Shown: piece by piece, positions 1 through 11,751 of the stretch
Position numbering within the stretch: position 1 is the first letter of the stretch
How the letters are laid out: every line of letters starts with the position of its first letter
Assembly: GCA_945910005.1 (NCBI GenBank)
Contig: OX246738.1
Coordinates: 29,326,197-29,390,196 of the forward strand
DNA: 64,000 bases
From: Isoperla grammatica
Taxonomy: Eukaryota; Arthropoda; Insecta; Plecoptera; Perlodidae
Direction: 5' to 3'
Position numbers and translations under genes: made by a program
Notes under the pieces: generated by a model
Seen by the model: only the letters and a program-made list of their open reading frames with translations
Databases searched by the model: none
What the model was told of the DNA's origin: nothing

Positions 1-928
1 CAGTTTCAACCATTCTATTGCTCTTTTTTTAAACGAATGGAACTATTTACAGGAGGTTCAACGAATAATTGATTTCTTGTCTTCCCTCTCCACCGCAAAG
101 TAGTTTAGTTTACTTATAATCAATTACATGTTTAAAACGGTAACCTTAGCGGCAAAGGGTACGTCATAATATTAAACTACGAACAATTAACGGTATTTTA
201 TCGATATCTTGAAAACGCTTCAATATAAATATAATATTGAACACGTAATTTTCATGTTTGGTTTCATATCAGCTGTTCCACTGAATATACAAACTTTCAA
301 ATATTATTATGGTCATAAAGTCTATTTCTGTAATTCATTCAATAATTTGAATTAACTTTTTGATTAATTAATTATTGAAATTAGCATCGTAACTATTAAA
401 ACATCAATATTTGATAGTTTTTTAAATCGTTGTTTTGCTGATAAAAAACAAGTTCCGAGTAGGAATCACTTTGTCAATATCACGAAGCGTTCTCAAGATA
501 TCAATAAAACAAGTTAACTTGGCTAGTTAGTTCACCTTTACCCTTAAGGTCAAGGTTACTGGGCGATTAAGAGCCCCACGGCTACGTGATCCGTCAACAA
601 ACTACGAGTGAGTGTTGAGCCGACGTCAAAGTGAATGGCGTACAATGGACAGGTAGTAATGGACTTTCACTGTTTCATCCGCAACCAACAAACATTTTAC
701 TCGCTACTAACCAGTGAGCTTCATTACACCTGGGTCGGTGTTTTCAGCGTGGGTAGTAGAGACAATGTAGCTGTCAGTTTGCCATGTTCAAAGTTAAAAG
801 CGTTTATCAGTTGTAGATCTAGCCCAAATAAACTTCGGCTCCCACATTAATTGTTCATAATTATATCAACAAGGTGGCATATTGTGCTAGGCACGTGTGC
901 TGATCAGAGAAGTATAATGTACTGTAAA
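1..928. other. AT-rich non-coding flank
   Basis: No recognisable exon apart from the six-codon candidate at 635. A 71-codon frame starting there runs beyond the donor and has no familiar motifs. Confidence 0.6.
635..652 (+). other. Candidate first coding exon of the NDRG gene (MAYNGQ)
   Basis: ATG at 635 in the context GTGAATGG is followed by five codons and then CAG|GTAGTA, a reasonable 5' splice site. Splicing to the acceptor before 2310 is phase 0 and would give MAYNGQ joined to KYIVPTEKCGD, a 352-residue protein of normal NDRG size. Nothing else supports it: so short an exon can arise by chance, and the true start may lie upstream of the window. Confidence 0.22.
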
Positions 929-1264
929 GGGCCGTTTACATGAATGACTAGTGATAGTGACTAGCCCCCGTGATCAAGCCACAGGCTTCTTTCATTGGCT
1001 GTGACTGTGAGTGAGAATACTGCGCTCTGATTGGCTATGACTAAGGTTTGTCTTGACTTGACCAAGGAATTGAAATGAATTCAATTCCTTAATTAAGTCA
1101 AGGAATTGGAATATGTTCATTTGAATTGAAATGTTCAATTCCTTAGTCAAGTCAAGACAAACCTTAGTCACAGCCAATCAGAGCTCAGTATTCTCACTCA
1201 CAGCCAATGAAAGAAGCCGGTATGGGGGGTTAATCAATAATCACTAGTCATTTATGCAAACCCC
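929..1264. mobile_element. Foldback MITE
   Basis: Near-palindromic, with arms of about 150 bp. GGGCCGTTTACATGAATGAC at the left mirrors GTCATTTATGCAAACCCC at the right. GGCTTCTTTCATTGGCTGTG, GAGAATACTG and AAGGTTTGTCTTGACTTGAC recur inverted. No clear target-site duplication and no coding capacity. Confidence 0.75.
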
Positions 1265-1454
1265 GCTTAGAAGATGTTGACTTTGAGAACAAAATATCTT
1301 GGTGCCTAGGGAGTTCTAAACCTTGTCGATGACACAATAATTGTTCGGTCTGTGCTGCTTCCAAGTCAACTATATCGTCACTGAAAACGTATTTGCGCTT
1401 TATCTTTTATTTCGGTTTTTAAGTGTTATAATAAACATTCCATGCTTCAGAAAT

Positions 1455-1836
1455 ATTTTTTGTGCTTATTTTATCACAGGAAAGATAATATGGTTTTGTA
1501 TTGTTGACATCATAATGTTTTCAGCAGTTTTATTGAATCAAATTGCTTTTATATGGCGCTGAAATACGCACCGCAATACACCTGAAAGTATTAGCACATC
1601 ACAAAACACGAAAAGTGGATGTAGCACAAACAAGGTACCTTTTTTGTGTGCTTATTTCTGTCACAGGAAAGACAATTTGGTTTTGTATTGTTGGCTTATC
1701 AGTTATCATAATGTTTTCAGCAGTTTTATATTGAATCAAGTTGCTTTTATATGGCAGAAATACGCACCGACATACACCTGAAAGTATAAGCACACAAAAC
1801 ACGAAAAGTGGATTTAGCACATACAAGTCCTGAGGT
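1455..1836 (+). repeat. ~190-bp tandem duplication
   Basis: Two diverged units (about 1455-1639 and 1640-1836) share TTTTGTGTGCTTATTT, CACAGGAAAGA, CATAATGTTTTCAGCAGTTT, TGCTTTTATATGGC and ACACGAAAAGTGGAT. Both end near GGTACC. Short frames inside are accidental. Confidence 0.8.
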
Positions 1837-1849
1837 ACCTATATCTATA

Positions 1850-2131
1850 CCGATAGAGGTGGCTCAGCGGTAAGACGCGATACTCTAATTCGGGAGGTCG
1901 CCGGTTCGATTCCGGCCACCGGCAGTCCTGACTGAAGGTTTTTCCGAGGTTTTCCTCAGTCGTAAAAGCGAATTGCTGGGATTGAGTCATACTATCAGCC
2001 CTCGGACAATCCTTCCCAACTATCCAAACACCCTAATAACCTAGTTAGTCACCTGAAGAGGGGCACATCAGGTAAAGCTGGTGTGCACCCTAGAACGGGT
2101 ATTCCTACAAAAAATTATTATTATTATATCT
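1850..2131 (+). mobile_element. tRNA-derived SINE with (ATT)n tail
   Basis: A pol III head has A-box-like GGTGGCTCAGCGG and B box GGTTCGATTCC. It is followed by a ~170-bp body (GGTTTTCCTCAGTCG, GGACAATCCTTCCC) resembling arthropod tRNA-SINE bodies, and a TTATTATTAT tail. It ends just upstream of the 2310 NDRG exon. A related head is at 62440-62512 on the other strand. Confidence 0.75.
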
Positions 2132-2309
2132 ATATAAAATTGTTTTTCTCTTTAACAGTCGTCGTAACAGATTATTCTCTTGTTTGATTACCCTAGTAAT
2201 TTGCTTTAGCCCCACAAAAATCATTGTTCGCCCAACTGGACTCAAGTGTAACACGATATTACATATTACTATAGGGTATGTTGGTAATTTGTTTTTCTTT
2301 TGATTTCAG

Positions 2310-5300
2310 AAATACATCGTACCCACCGAGAAATGCGGCGACATCAACGTTTACGTCCAGGTAAGCAATACTCGCATGATCTTCATGATGATTCAAACAT
2401 GATGGAATAATATAGGCAATGCAAACTACATTTATGACAGATTATGACGACTGAAGCGTCCTTTAATTGGCAACTCGCTCGTTGTTGGCAATATTCCTGG
2501 GAAGTTCATTGAAAAGCGTGGATGTGTCGCTTTCAATTGGCTTCCTCTCGTCAATTGCTAAATGGGTTCCGTCAACTATGAAAGTTGCCATTTAGAAAGG
2601 TCTCTTACGTAACGCGTAATTGAAATGTTGAACTTTCAACCTGTCGACAAAGTGTCAAACCGAAACGTGATATTTCAATCTTTGGAACGTACGTTTATCT
2701 ATTAGGACTAAACAATTATACTGTAGATATGACACTGCAGACAACGATATTTCTCTTAATACAATATTGATACAGTAAATTAAAACCTCAGTCAAATAAA
2801 AAAAGAGAGAGAAAAGGTCAAATCGGTATAAATGTATATACGTGTGTTTCAAATTTTACTACCCCAGCAAGTTACCCTTTTAACTAACGCGCAATGTTTT
2901 AATTGTGCATGCTTGAGAAAAGTCACCTGTTAACTGTAATTGGGAATCGATATGTTGAAGTCGAAATCAGTATAGCGTGCAGGTTAATTATTGATTGCTC
3001 AAACAATTAATTTTACAGATGTTTAGTTGGACAATTGCGGTTTTTGCTATTCAAAAATTCAGTATGGGCGTGTGGCACCTTCCCACGCCTCCTGCCTGCA
3101 CGAAGACTATATACTCATTATGTTTGGATGAAAAGGGCCGCGTACAAATGGTGGTCGGTCAACAGACCATCATTTCAGAACAGTTTATTTATAAGAAGAA
3201 TGAAAAATGTCACTGCACAGTGTGTTGTTTCAGGCACACATTGAATATGTGTGATTCATAAAAAAACACACACCGTGTGAAACTACCTACCTATAGCAAC
3301 CGATTGTTTGTCAGACCTGTACCGTCGCAGCCCATGCATACATTCGTCATATTAACTTTATTGGCTATAGAGTAATTGAAATGATTATATTATTCTATTA
3401 GTTATGAATTATTCGTACATTATATACTGTCAATATTAACCGCATAGAAGGTTATGTTGTTTTAACAATCAAGTAGCAAGAGAGCAGCAAAACAGTATTG
3501 GCAATTGGAAATTATTATTTTTCATCAACATTTAATATTTTGGTTGGTTAGGATTAAATGTTTTGTGGATTTAAATACAATTCGTAATTAGGAATTCCTC
3601 AAGTTTTTCTGCCAATTTGTTTAATAGTCTCTTCAAATTAAAGTCTCCCACTGAAAATCAGTCTTTGTTACTGAGTGGGTATGACTCGAAATGTGAATGT
3701 ATTTCTTTATTTTATTAATAATGTTCAGTCCTGTCGTTGAGAAACCTCTGAAACCCGTTTATTTCTGCACGGTTCTAGCATCGGCGGTATTTATATCTTG
3801 TTGCAGTCAGCACATTAGTGTTGCATATTTTAGTGTGTTGTTCGTTTCGCTTACTTATCGAGGGAAACCTTGTATGTTGTTTAGCCCACAAACATCCAGC
3901 TTACATAAGTCAAGTGTTCATTGGTTGTGCAAATTATGCTAACAGTTCGTGAGTCAACATCGTTAAATTTGTGTTGACATATTCGAAATACGCTCAGTGG
4001 CCAAATCGCGGTTATTCGTACTACACTATTGGGTCGGGGGGGTTGGCAGGGCAGACCCACGTCGTAACGTTGTTTTTGAATTCATAGCTTGAATATTTTA
4101 TAGCAACGTGTAAAGAAATTTTGTTCTCTCTGCTATATCTATATTACGGTTCTCACAGATAGTTTGAAAATAAGTGTTTTCGATTGTTCAGACCACACAG
4201 AATTTCATATCATTCATACAATATCTGATTTTTCTATTTCTTTTTATTCGCGTAGCAATTTTTTATACTTTATGTCCCCGTTACCTTCTTCAGGTATAAG
4301 AGGATTTTAAAGTTATGAATAAATTTACCGTGGAAATTTAAATACATAATCCTTGACAGTTTCATGTTGACGGAGGGTAAGCTTGTATAAAACACTCCGT
4401 CAGGGGTGGGAATCGACTCTTCGTATCAGAGTTGCGTGTTTAGTACTATCACTGTCACTCTATGTGTAACACTGCATATCAAGGGTGTACGGATGCACCG
4501 GACGAATGTAACTTCATACATCACTATAATACAATACAATATCTGTTTGCTCATTTGAAGGATTTTAAGGTAATTTTTATGATTTTTTTTAGAACGACTT
4601 TTCAGCTATGTCTAGTTACTTACCTTTGTGTACTTTCCAATAACAACAGCTAGACAATGTATCAGATATCACATTATTTGCTGTGTTCAACACAAAAATT
4701 TTGAAATTCGTGAGAATTAGATAGTAGGTTCGCGTCTTTAAACTACTGCCATATCACAATATTGGGATTATGCGGCGCTAGATTCTTATCAAGACATACC
4801 ATTACCAATCTTTTCAACAAAACGATGCAAAATGATTATGATTGGATAAAAATAAGAAGATTTCTAATTTATCACGTTTGCTCCAAATGCTTTGAATATT
4901 TTTTGAATCCCAAAATGTTGATACTGAATGCCATTTTAAATAAAAACAAAAACTCACTGCTTATGATTTTTGAGCTATGGTGTTGATTTTGCTTTGTGAG
5001 AGCAAATACGCATTGTCCTGAAGCATTGTAGGGTAAAAAAACAACTTCACGAGTCAGACAATCATTACCGTACATTGCGGATTGCGGTAGCCCCAAGCTG
5101 GCCTAAATTAATGTTCTTATTTATGACTTGATTCATAATAACGAGAAAGTAATTAAATCAGGATTTGATTTATTAAGAAAACCGTGTGAAATACGGTAAT
5201 TGTTACGGTTGTTATTCGAGATTTGTAATAATTATTTATTTTTCCCCAAAAAATACTTTTATAGGCGTTCAAATTTTGCTAATATTGATTACAATGCAAT

Positions 5301-8300
5301 CACATTTTCATTTGTAGTTTTCTCAAGCGAGTTTTCTCAAGCGATATTATTGCGAGTACCTACCCCTCGACCTAATGAAATCACAAGCACTGGATGAAGT
5401 TGGAGAAGTCCGTCAAATCTTTTCACTTGGAGGGAAGTTCTCTGTAACAGTATTACAGGAGAGGGAGAGAGAGAAAGACCCACTCGTTCCCAGTCACTTA
5501 CTGCAATGAAACAATAATATACAGCTGAAGTCATTACGCAATATAAGCCCACCGAGCCAAGGGGCTGGAGTTATTTACTCCATTACACAAGACAAGCTAA
5601 GTGGACAACTGTGTCCCTAGGTCTGTGTTTGTGTTCACTTCGAAAAGAGAGTTACCCTCCATTTTTCCACTTCTCCCTACGTTTTGCTTGTTCACTTTGT
5701 CAAACGGACAAGGTACGATTTCGTAAATAAATCAACTGTTACTTTTAAATTATTTAGTTTACCTGAGTTACCAATCTTTGCTTACAGTACCTTATAGTAG
5801 ATTATATATTATTATACATATATTATATATCAATAATATCATATTATATAGGATATTATACACGTACATTAGTTAACAATGGAAATTCATTGACGTCCTA
5901 CAATTCAAAATTTTTACTTCCATGTAAATTTTAAAAACGAAATCAGCCTCAACTGGTAATTGAACCCAGGTCTCATACTTTCCAGGCCGGTCACTCAACA
6001 AGAAAGCCACAAGGGCTGACAATTTAACAATTTGCTTTATAACATTTAATGGTGCGTGTTGAAGAGTATCAGTACAGTCGTTCCACAGCAACTTTGGTGC
6101 TGGGGACGTCACAGATGAGTGAGGCTTGGCCAACCAAATGTGAGTATTGGTGAAAGCCGCGCGCTGATTGGCTCCGACACGCCCACCTGTGACGTCCCCA
6201 TCACCAAGGTGCTGTGGAGTGACTTTAGACGTAGCTTTACGTGTCTTCCTCTCCTCTCTTTTATTGACTTCTTTTCCCCTCCTGGATTGCAAGCCTGCCT
6301 TCCTTCCAGCGTTTATGCGTTTCAAGAAAACTTTTCCGGGAAACCCACTTTCTGAGGAGAACTTTCTACGAAAAGCTTCCAAGGGAGAATTCTCGTAATA
6401 CAATCATAAGAGGCTACCGCTAACAATAACATGCAATAAGGTCAACAACATTATATGCACACGAGTTCTCTTTGTTTTACAGCCTATACTTGTTTCCTCA
6501 ATTATTCTGTTTATTACCGTTTTACTTCATTTCGCATCCAATATTGAATATATATATTTCCTACATCCCCCCCCCCCCCCACCCTCCATCGTTTCTCATT
6601 GGTTTGATTATTATATGCACTTTCTTTCATGGCATTAGAGCATTACACATGCTATAGAAAAGATAATTCAAAATATGGAATCGTTGTATATTACCAATGG
6701 TAACGTTTCAACTGGGCTTCGACCAACTGTGCTCCGATTCATCTGGGCTACGGTTTCAACTATGCTGCGATGCAACTCGGCTATGATTATTCTTTGACAG
6801 TTCCCAACTGAGTAACAGTTAAAACTGAGCATCACTCCCAACGTACTCGTAGCCCAGTTGAACCGTAGCTCAGTTTGAACTAAAGCGTAGATGGGAATGC
6901 ACTGTTAAATTGTAGCCCAGTTGAATCGTAGCCCCTGCAGTTTAACCGTAACTCAGTTGGAACCGTATCCCAGTTGGGAAATGTCAAAGAATAATGGTGG
7001 CCGAGTTGAATAGCCCAGTTGGTCGTAGCCACTTTGTACGTACCCTATTGCAAACCACTCATGTGTTTTTCTTTGGTGTTTATTTTTTAGCACACACTAG
7101 AGCAGTGAATTTTCGCTCAGTTACATTTTGATACAAGTTCACAGGCCCTAGTGATAAACAAGGTAAAAGTGGGAGCGTGTTGCCGTTGGATATGTGGCTA
7201 ATGGGGTGGCGAATGAGGTTTGAACCTGGTGAGAGTTTTTTGAATGAATGAATTTTTCAAATTTCAACTCTTATCGTCAGTATCACAAGTCATCTCGGAA
7301 ACTTTCGGGCATCAGTCGAAGAGTACATGGCATGATGTCATTGACTAACATATCAAATTAGGCCCCTATATCATGTTATCAATGTTGGAATAGAAACACA
7401 TAATTAATTCTTCCTGTCTGACAGTACAAAACAAATATAGGCATATATAACTTAGCAAATGTGCCGCATACTATACGTTCCATTTCAAGACAGCTCATGT
7501 TGAAAACCCAATTATCTCTACAATCTCAATCTTCATCGGAGGTTAATTCCCCAATCCTAACATCTATCTAATCTCGCAAATCTTTGTACATGTCCCTCTG
7601 CATTGTCCACATAATGTATTATACTCTGCATATTCAGAAACTATTTGTAATGCATCTGCTCATCTTTTCAATGTACTGAGAAATTCTTTGTGATAACACA
7701 AAAGTTTCTTCTGTTCTTGACGTCAACTATATTGTTTGTGTTTCAGGGCGACTTGAACCAGCAGGGGAAGAGGGCAGTTTTCCTCACTGTGCATGACCTA
7801 GGATGTAACCGTGAGTATTATATACCCTTCTCCCTCGCACTGACATCGATCCTCGAGCATGGAATAGGCCATTTGATACACCTGAATCGATAGCAGAAGC
7901 ATCTCGCACTCTCTCCCCATGGCCGGTCGCTTCCGGTCGACGTACTTCGTCCCTGCGTGAACGGTGAAGTCCACCCATGCCCTTGAACATAGTGCCAACT
8001 GGCCGACCGGAGGAAGTAAACACAAGTGACAGTAAATGCACTGTTCATAATTTTAGGCGTCAATGCCGTCCGTACTGGCTAACACTACAGATAAGATAAT
8101 TAATTAATTTACTACGCCAAGTTATCTTTGCGCAAATCTTACTTGGATGTATGTAAATAAAAAAAAATCAATTAAAGCTAATTAAAAAAAGTTTATAAAC
8201 ATCGCAGGTCTTAGTCATAGTTGGCTCGAATCCCACATAACTGACTGACTGACTTATCTGTTCACATCTAACATCCACTGACTGACCTCTCATCCTCTCG

Positions 8301-11300
8301 AAATAGAGTCGGTGGGATTCTGGGTGCATTCATGCGTCCAATGCAGAAGTTCCAGGAGGTCCACGGTTTGATTTTCGGTTCGTGATGGGTAAACAATAAA
8401 TCAATTTGTTTGGGTGCCATAATATTGCCCAATAAAACTATCGCACTTATTTTTGTAGGTTGATAATTTGTAGATGTACCTACTAATATTTTACGGATTC
8501 CACCTGTACGAAAGGGTTTTGCGTTAGTACTAACGGTAATCCACGGTCTTAAGTTTCGTAATTGAGAGTCTATTAATAGGTTTATAAACCCTTTGCGATA
8601 AGCGCTGCATGTAATTGTCTACCCCCTCCCACCCTTCGGTCGTATTTATGTGGTTGCTTGCCTACATAATCGTCGTGACTACCGGATGCTCATGGGCGGT
8701 GCGGGGCGGTGAGGTTATTACCGCACAAGTATTATCACTGAGCCGAGTTGTTGAGGCGAGTAGCCCACCCCTCACATGCAAGTGTACACGCAGCATGCAA
8801 GACGCTGTTCTCGAAAATATACGTTTCTCTCAACTCACAAGCTCCTGTAAAACAAAACTAATGAACAAATGTATAAGTTATGTATTGCGTGTGAATGGAA
8901 TCCGTCAACTTCAATAATATTCTAAATTGCCGGACTTTTAGCCAGCCTAACTATTTACTTCTGCTCACAAAGCACCAGTTAAAAATCTTACCACCAATGA
9001 TTTTAAAATGTTTATTTTCGTACAGAGTTTTTATAGTACGGCCAAATAAGCTAAAACCTCTGTTCTGTAATTTAACTCGTGGCTTCTTTGTTGTTTTAAT
9101 GTGACCCCCCCCCCCCCCCCCGCTCTGCCGCAGGCCGCCGTGTTCCGTCGTCGGCCTTAATTGGGTACGGGTCTCGGAGAAAGCCAATTAAACAATTACC
9201 GTCCCTAATTTAACAACTCCTCATATTCTCAAAATACCTACAAAACAAACAGCACAACAAACATGCAATTATTGGCATTTACGTAACCTAGAAAATGAGA
9301 GTAATAAAATATTACTAATTTATATTATGCATTCTGTTGAGTGGCGATGGTTCGCTGTAAGGATTTTAAACGTAGTTAGTCGACATAAATCAGCCTTGGC
9401 TTACGGGGTTGTGCGTGACTTAGCCAGCTAAGATAAGATGAACGTTTAATAATAGTTCAGTGGGAGATAAGGAGGGAATTACTACCACGAGGTGCAGCAA
9501 TGCAAAACTGATCTTAAAACCACACGAAATAAACGTTTAAAAAAATCATACCTAATAAGAACGTTATCATCCTGGATAAAGTAAAATGATATGGCTTCGT
9601 AAAATATCAATTTTGTAAGGAAAAGTTGTATTTTTTTTTGTGCAAAGTAGGGTTGTGTTTTGTGTGCTCATTAAGGGAGTACGTAATATACCCGAAGAAA
9701 AACAGCTGGCACATCCTCAGATACTTTCTTCATAAAGCTGTGGTGGTGGAGAAGGGGGGGGGGGGAGGAGGCGAGGGAACGCAACGGCTTTTTCTTTTTG
9801 ATAATTTGCTCAAGTAAAGTACCGAAATTAAAGTTTAATCCCCTCTCTTTTGATTTCGTTTTAACAGTACGGTATAGTTTCCAACCGTTTTGCCTTTGCG
9901 GACCAATTCTAAATCTAAAATTCTTCGAGGGAGCCCCTGCCCAAAACTAAAATATATGCAGGTATGGGATGTTCAGTTTTGTTTCGGTGTGTTTCAGTTT
10001 AGTCAAGTTTATAAACCATTTTGATAATTAAATTTATAAACATTTTAACAAATTACGTGGATCATACTTCATACTCGTCATTATACTTAGTTTCTTTGTG
10101 TTTCAGATACATCTTTTCACGACTTTGTCGAGCGTTCTTGCATGAGTGAGATCAAGGAGAGATCTGTGTTCATTCACATCGACGCTCCTGGCCACGAGGA
10201 CAATGCGCCCAACTTACCCGACAGGCAAGCACACGCACACGCACACGCACACGCACACGCACACGCACACGCACACGCACACGCATACGCACACGCACAC
10301 GCACACGCACACGCACACGCACACGCACACGCACACGCACACGCACACGCACACGCACACGCACACGCACACGCACACGCACACGCACACGCACACGCAC
10401 ACGCACACGCACACGCACACGCACACGCACACGCACACGCACACGCACACGCACACGCACACGCACACGCACACGCACACGCACACGCACACGCACACGC
10501 ACACGCACACGCACACGCACACGCACACGCACACGCACACGCACACGCACACGCACACGCACACGCACACGCACACGCACACGCACACGCACACGCACAC
10601 GCACACGCACACGCACACGCACACGCACACGCACACGCACACGCACACGCACACGCACACGCACACGCACACGCACACGCACACGCACACGCACACGCAC
10701 ACGCACACGCACACGCACACGCACACGCACACGCACACGCACACGCACACGCACACGCACACGCACACGCACACGCACACGCACATGCACATGCACACGA
10801 CATAACACAGACATGTATCAGCTTTGAATGCGTTCTAGCTATGTAGATACTCAGAGATACTTCAGATACTTTTGGAAAACATATAATAATAATATAAATT
10901 TATAAATAAATTTGGGGTTATAAATTTGAGTTTTATGAAGAGTTCCCAATACTCCAAAATTGATTGAAAATCAGGATACAATTTTTGTTTTAATTCTAAA
11001 ATTTCCCATGGTTGGTCCAACTTCCAGCTATCTAGTTTCAGATACTTTTGGAAAACATATAATAATAAAATAAATTTGGGATAGTAAATTTGAGTTTTAT
11101 GAAGAGTTCCCAATATTCCAAAATTTATTGAAAATTAGGATACAATTTTTGTTTTAATTCTAAAAATTCCCATTTTAATGGTATCTGTTTAAACAATGTC
11201 TGGAGGAGCGAATACTAACGTGTGTTTTGATTGGTCAATGCAGCTTCCAGTACCCGACCCTGCAGACTCTGGGCGAGGGCCTGGTCACCGTGCTGGACTT

Positions 11301-11705
11301 CCTGCACGTCAAGTACGTCATCGGGTTGGGGGAGGGGGCGGGCGCGAACGTCCTCGCACGCTTCGGCCTGGCCAATCCTACACGAATCCTCGGACTGATC
11401 CTCATAAACTGCACCGGAAGTGCGACCTCTGTCCTTGACAGCTTCAAGAGCAAGGTACGCCCACCGTCATCGTCTCGATTAGCGACTTGTCATAAGTTGC
11501 ACGTACGTTACATATTTGTGCGTGGCGGCCACATTTGTGATCAAGCTTTGACGTTGTCATGGAGAAACAACTGACGGCTGCTGTGGTAGAACACAAAAAT
11601 TAATAGTTCTTAAAAATCCAGCCTGTTTTTTTTTTTTTTTAAGTGAGCGAAGCGAGCGTTTCCACTTGACTCTTATGGCACTTCGTTCTGTTTTTTTGTT
11701 TGTTT

Positions 11706-11751
<46 letters not shown>

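Noticed and set aside
5873..6403. 176-codon minus-strand frame
   Set aside because: It spans a tRNA-like fragment and the family A MITE, and the residues have no recognisable domain; accidental openness is likelier.
8615..8917. 100-codon frame in an NDRG intron
   Set aside because: No recognised domain, and it lies between two confirmed exons of a gene in the same orientation without fitting splice phases.
10142..10846. Long open frames of His-Ala, His-Thr, Cys-Ala or Val-Arg repeats
   Set aside because: Products of the (ACACGC)n tract on both strands. Only the first ~83 nt on the plus strand are real NDRG exon.
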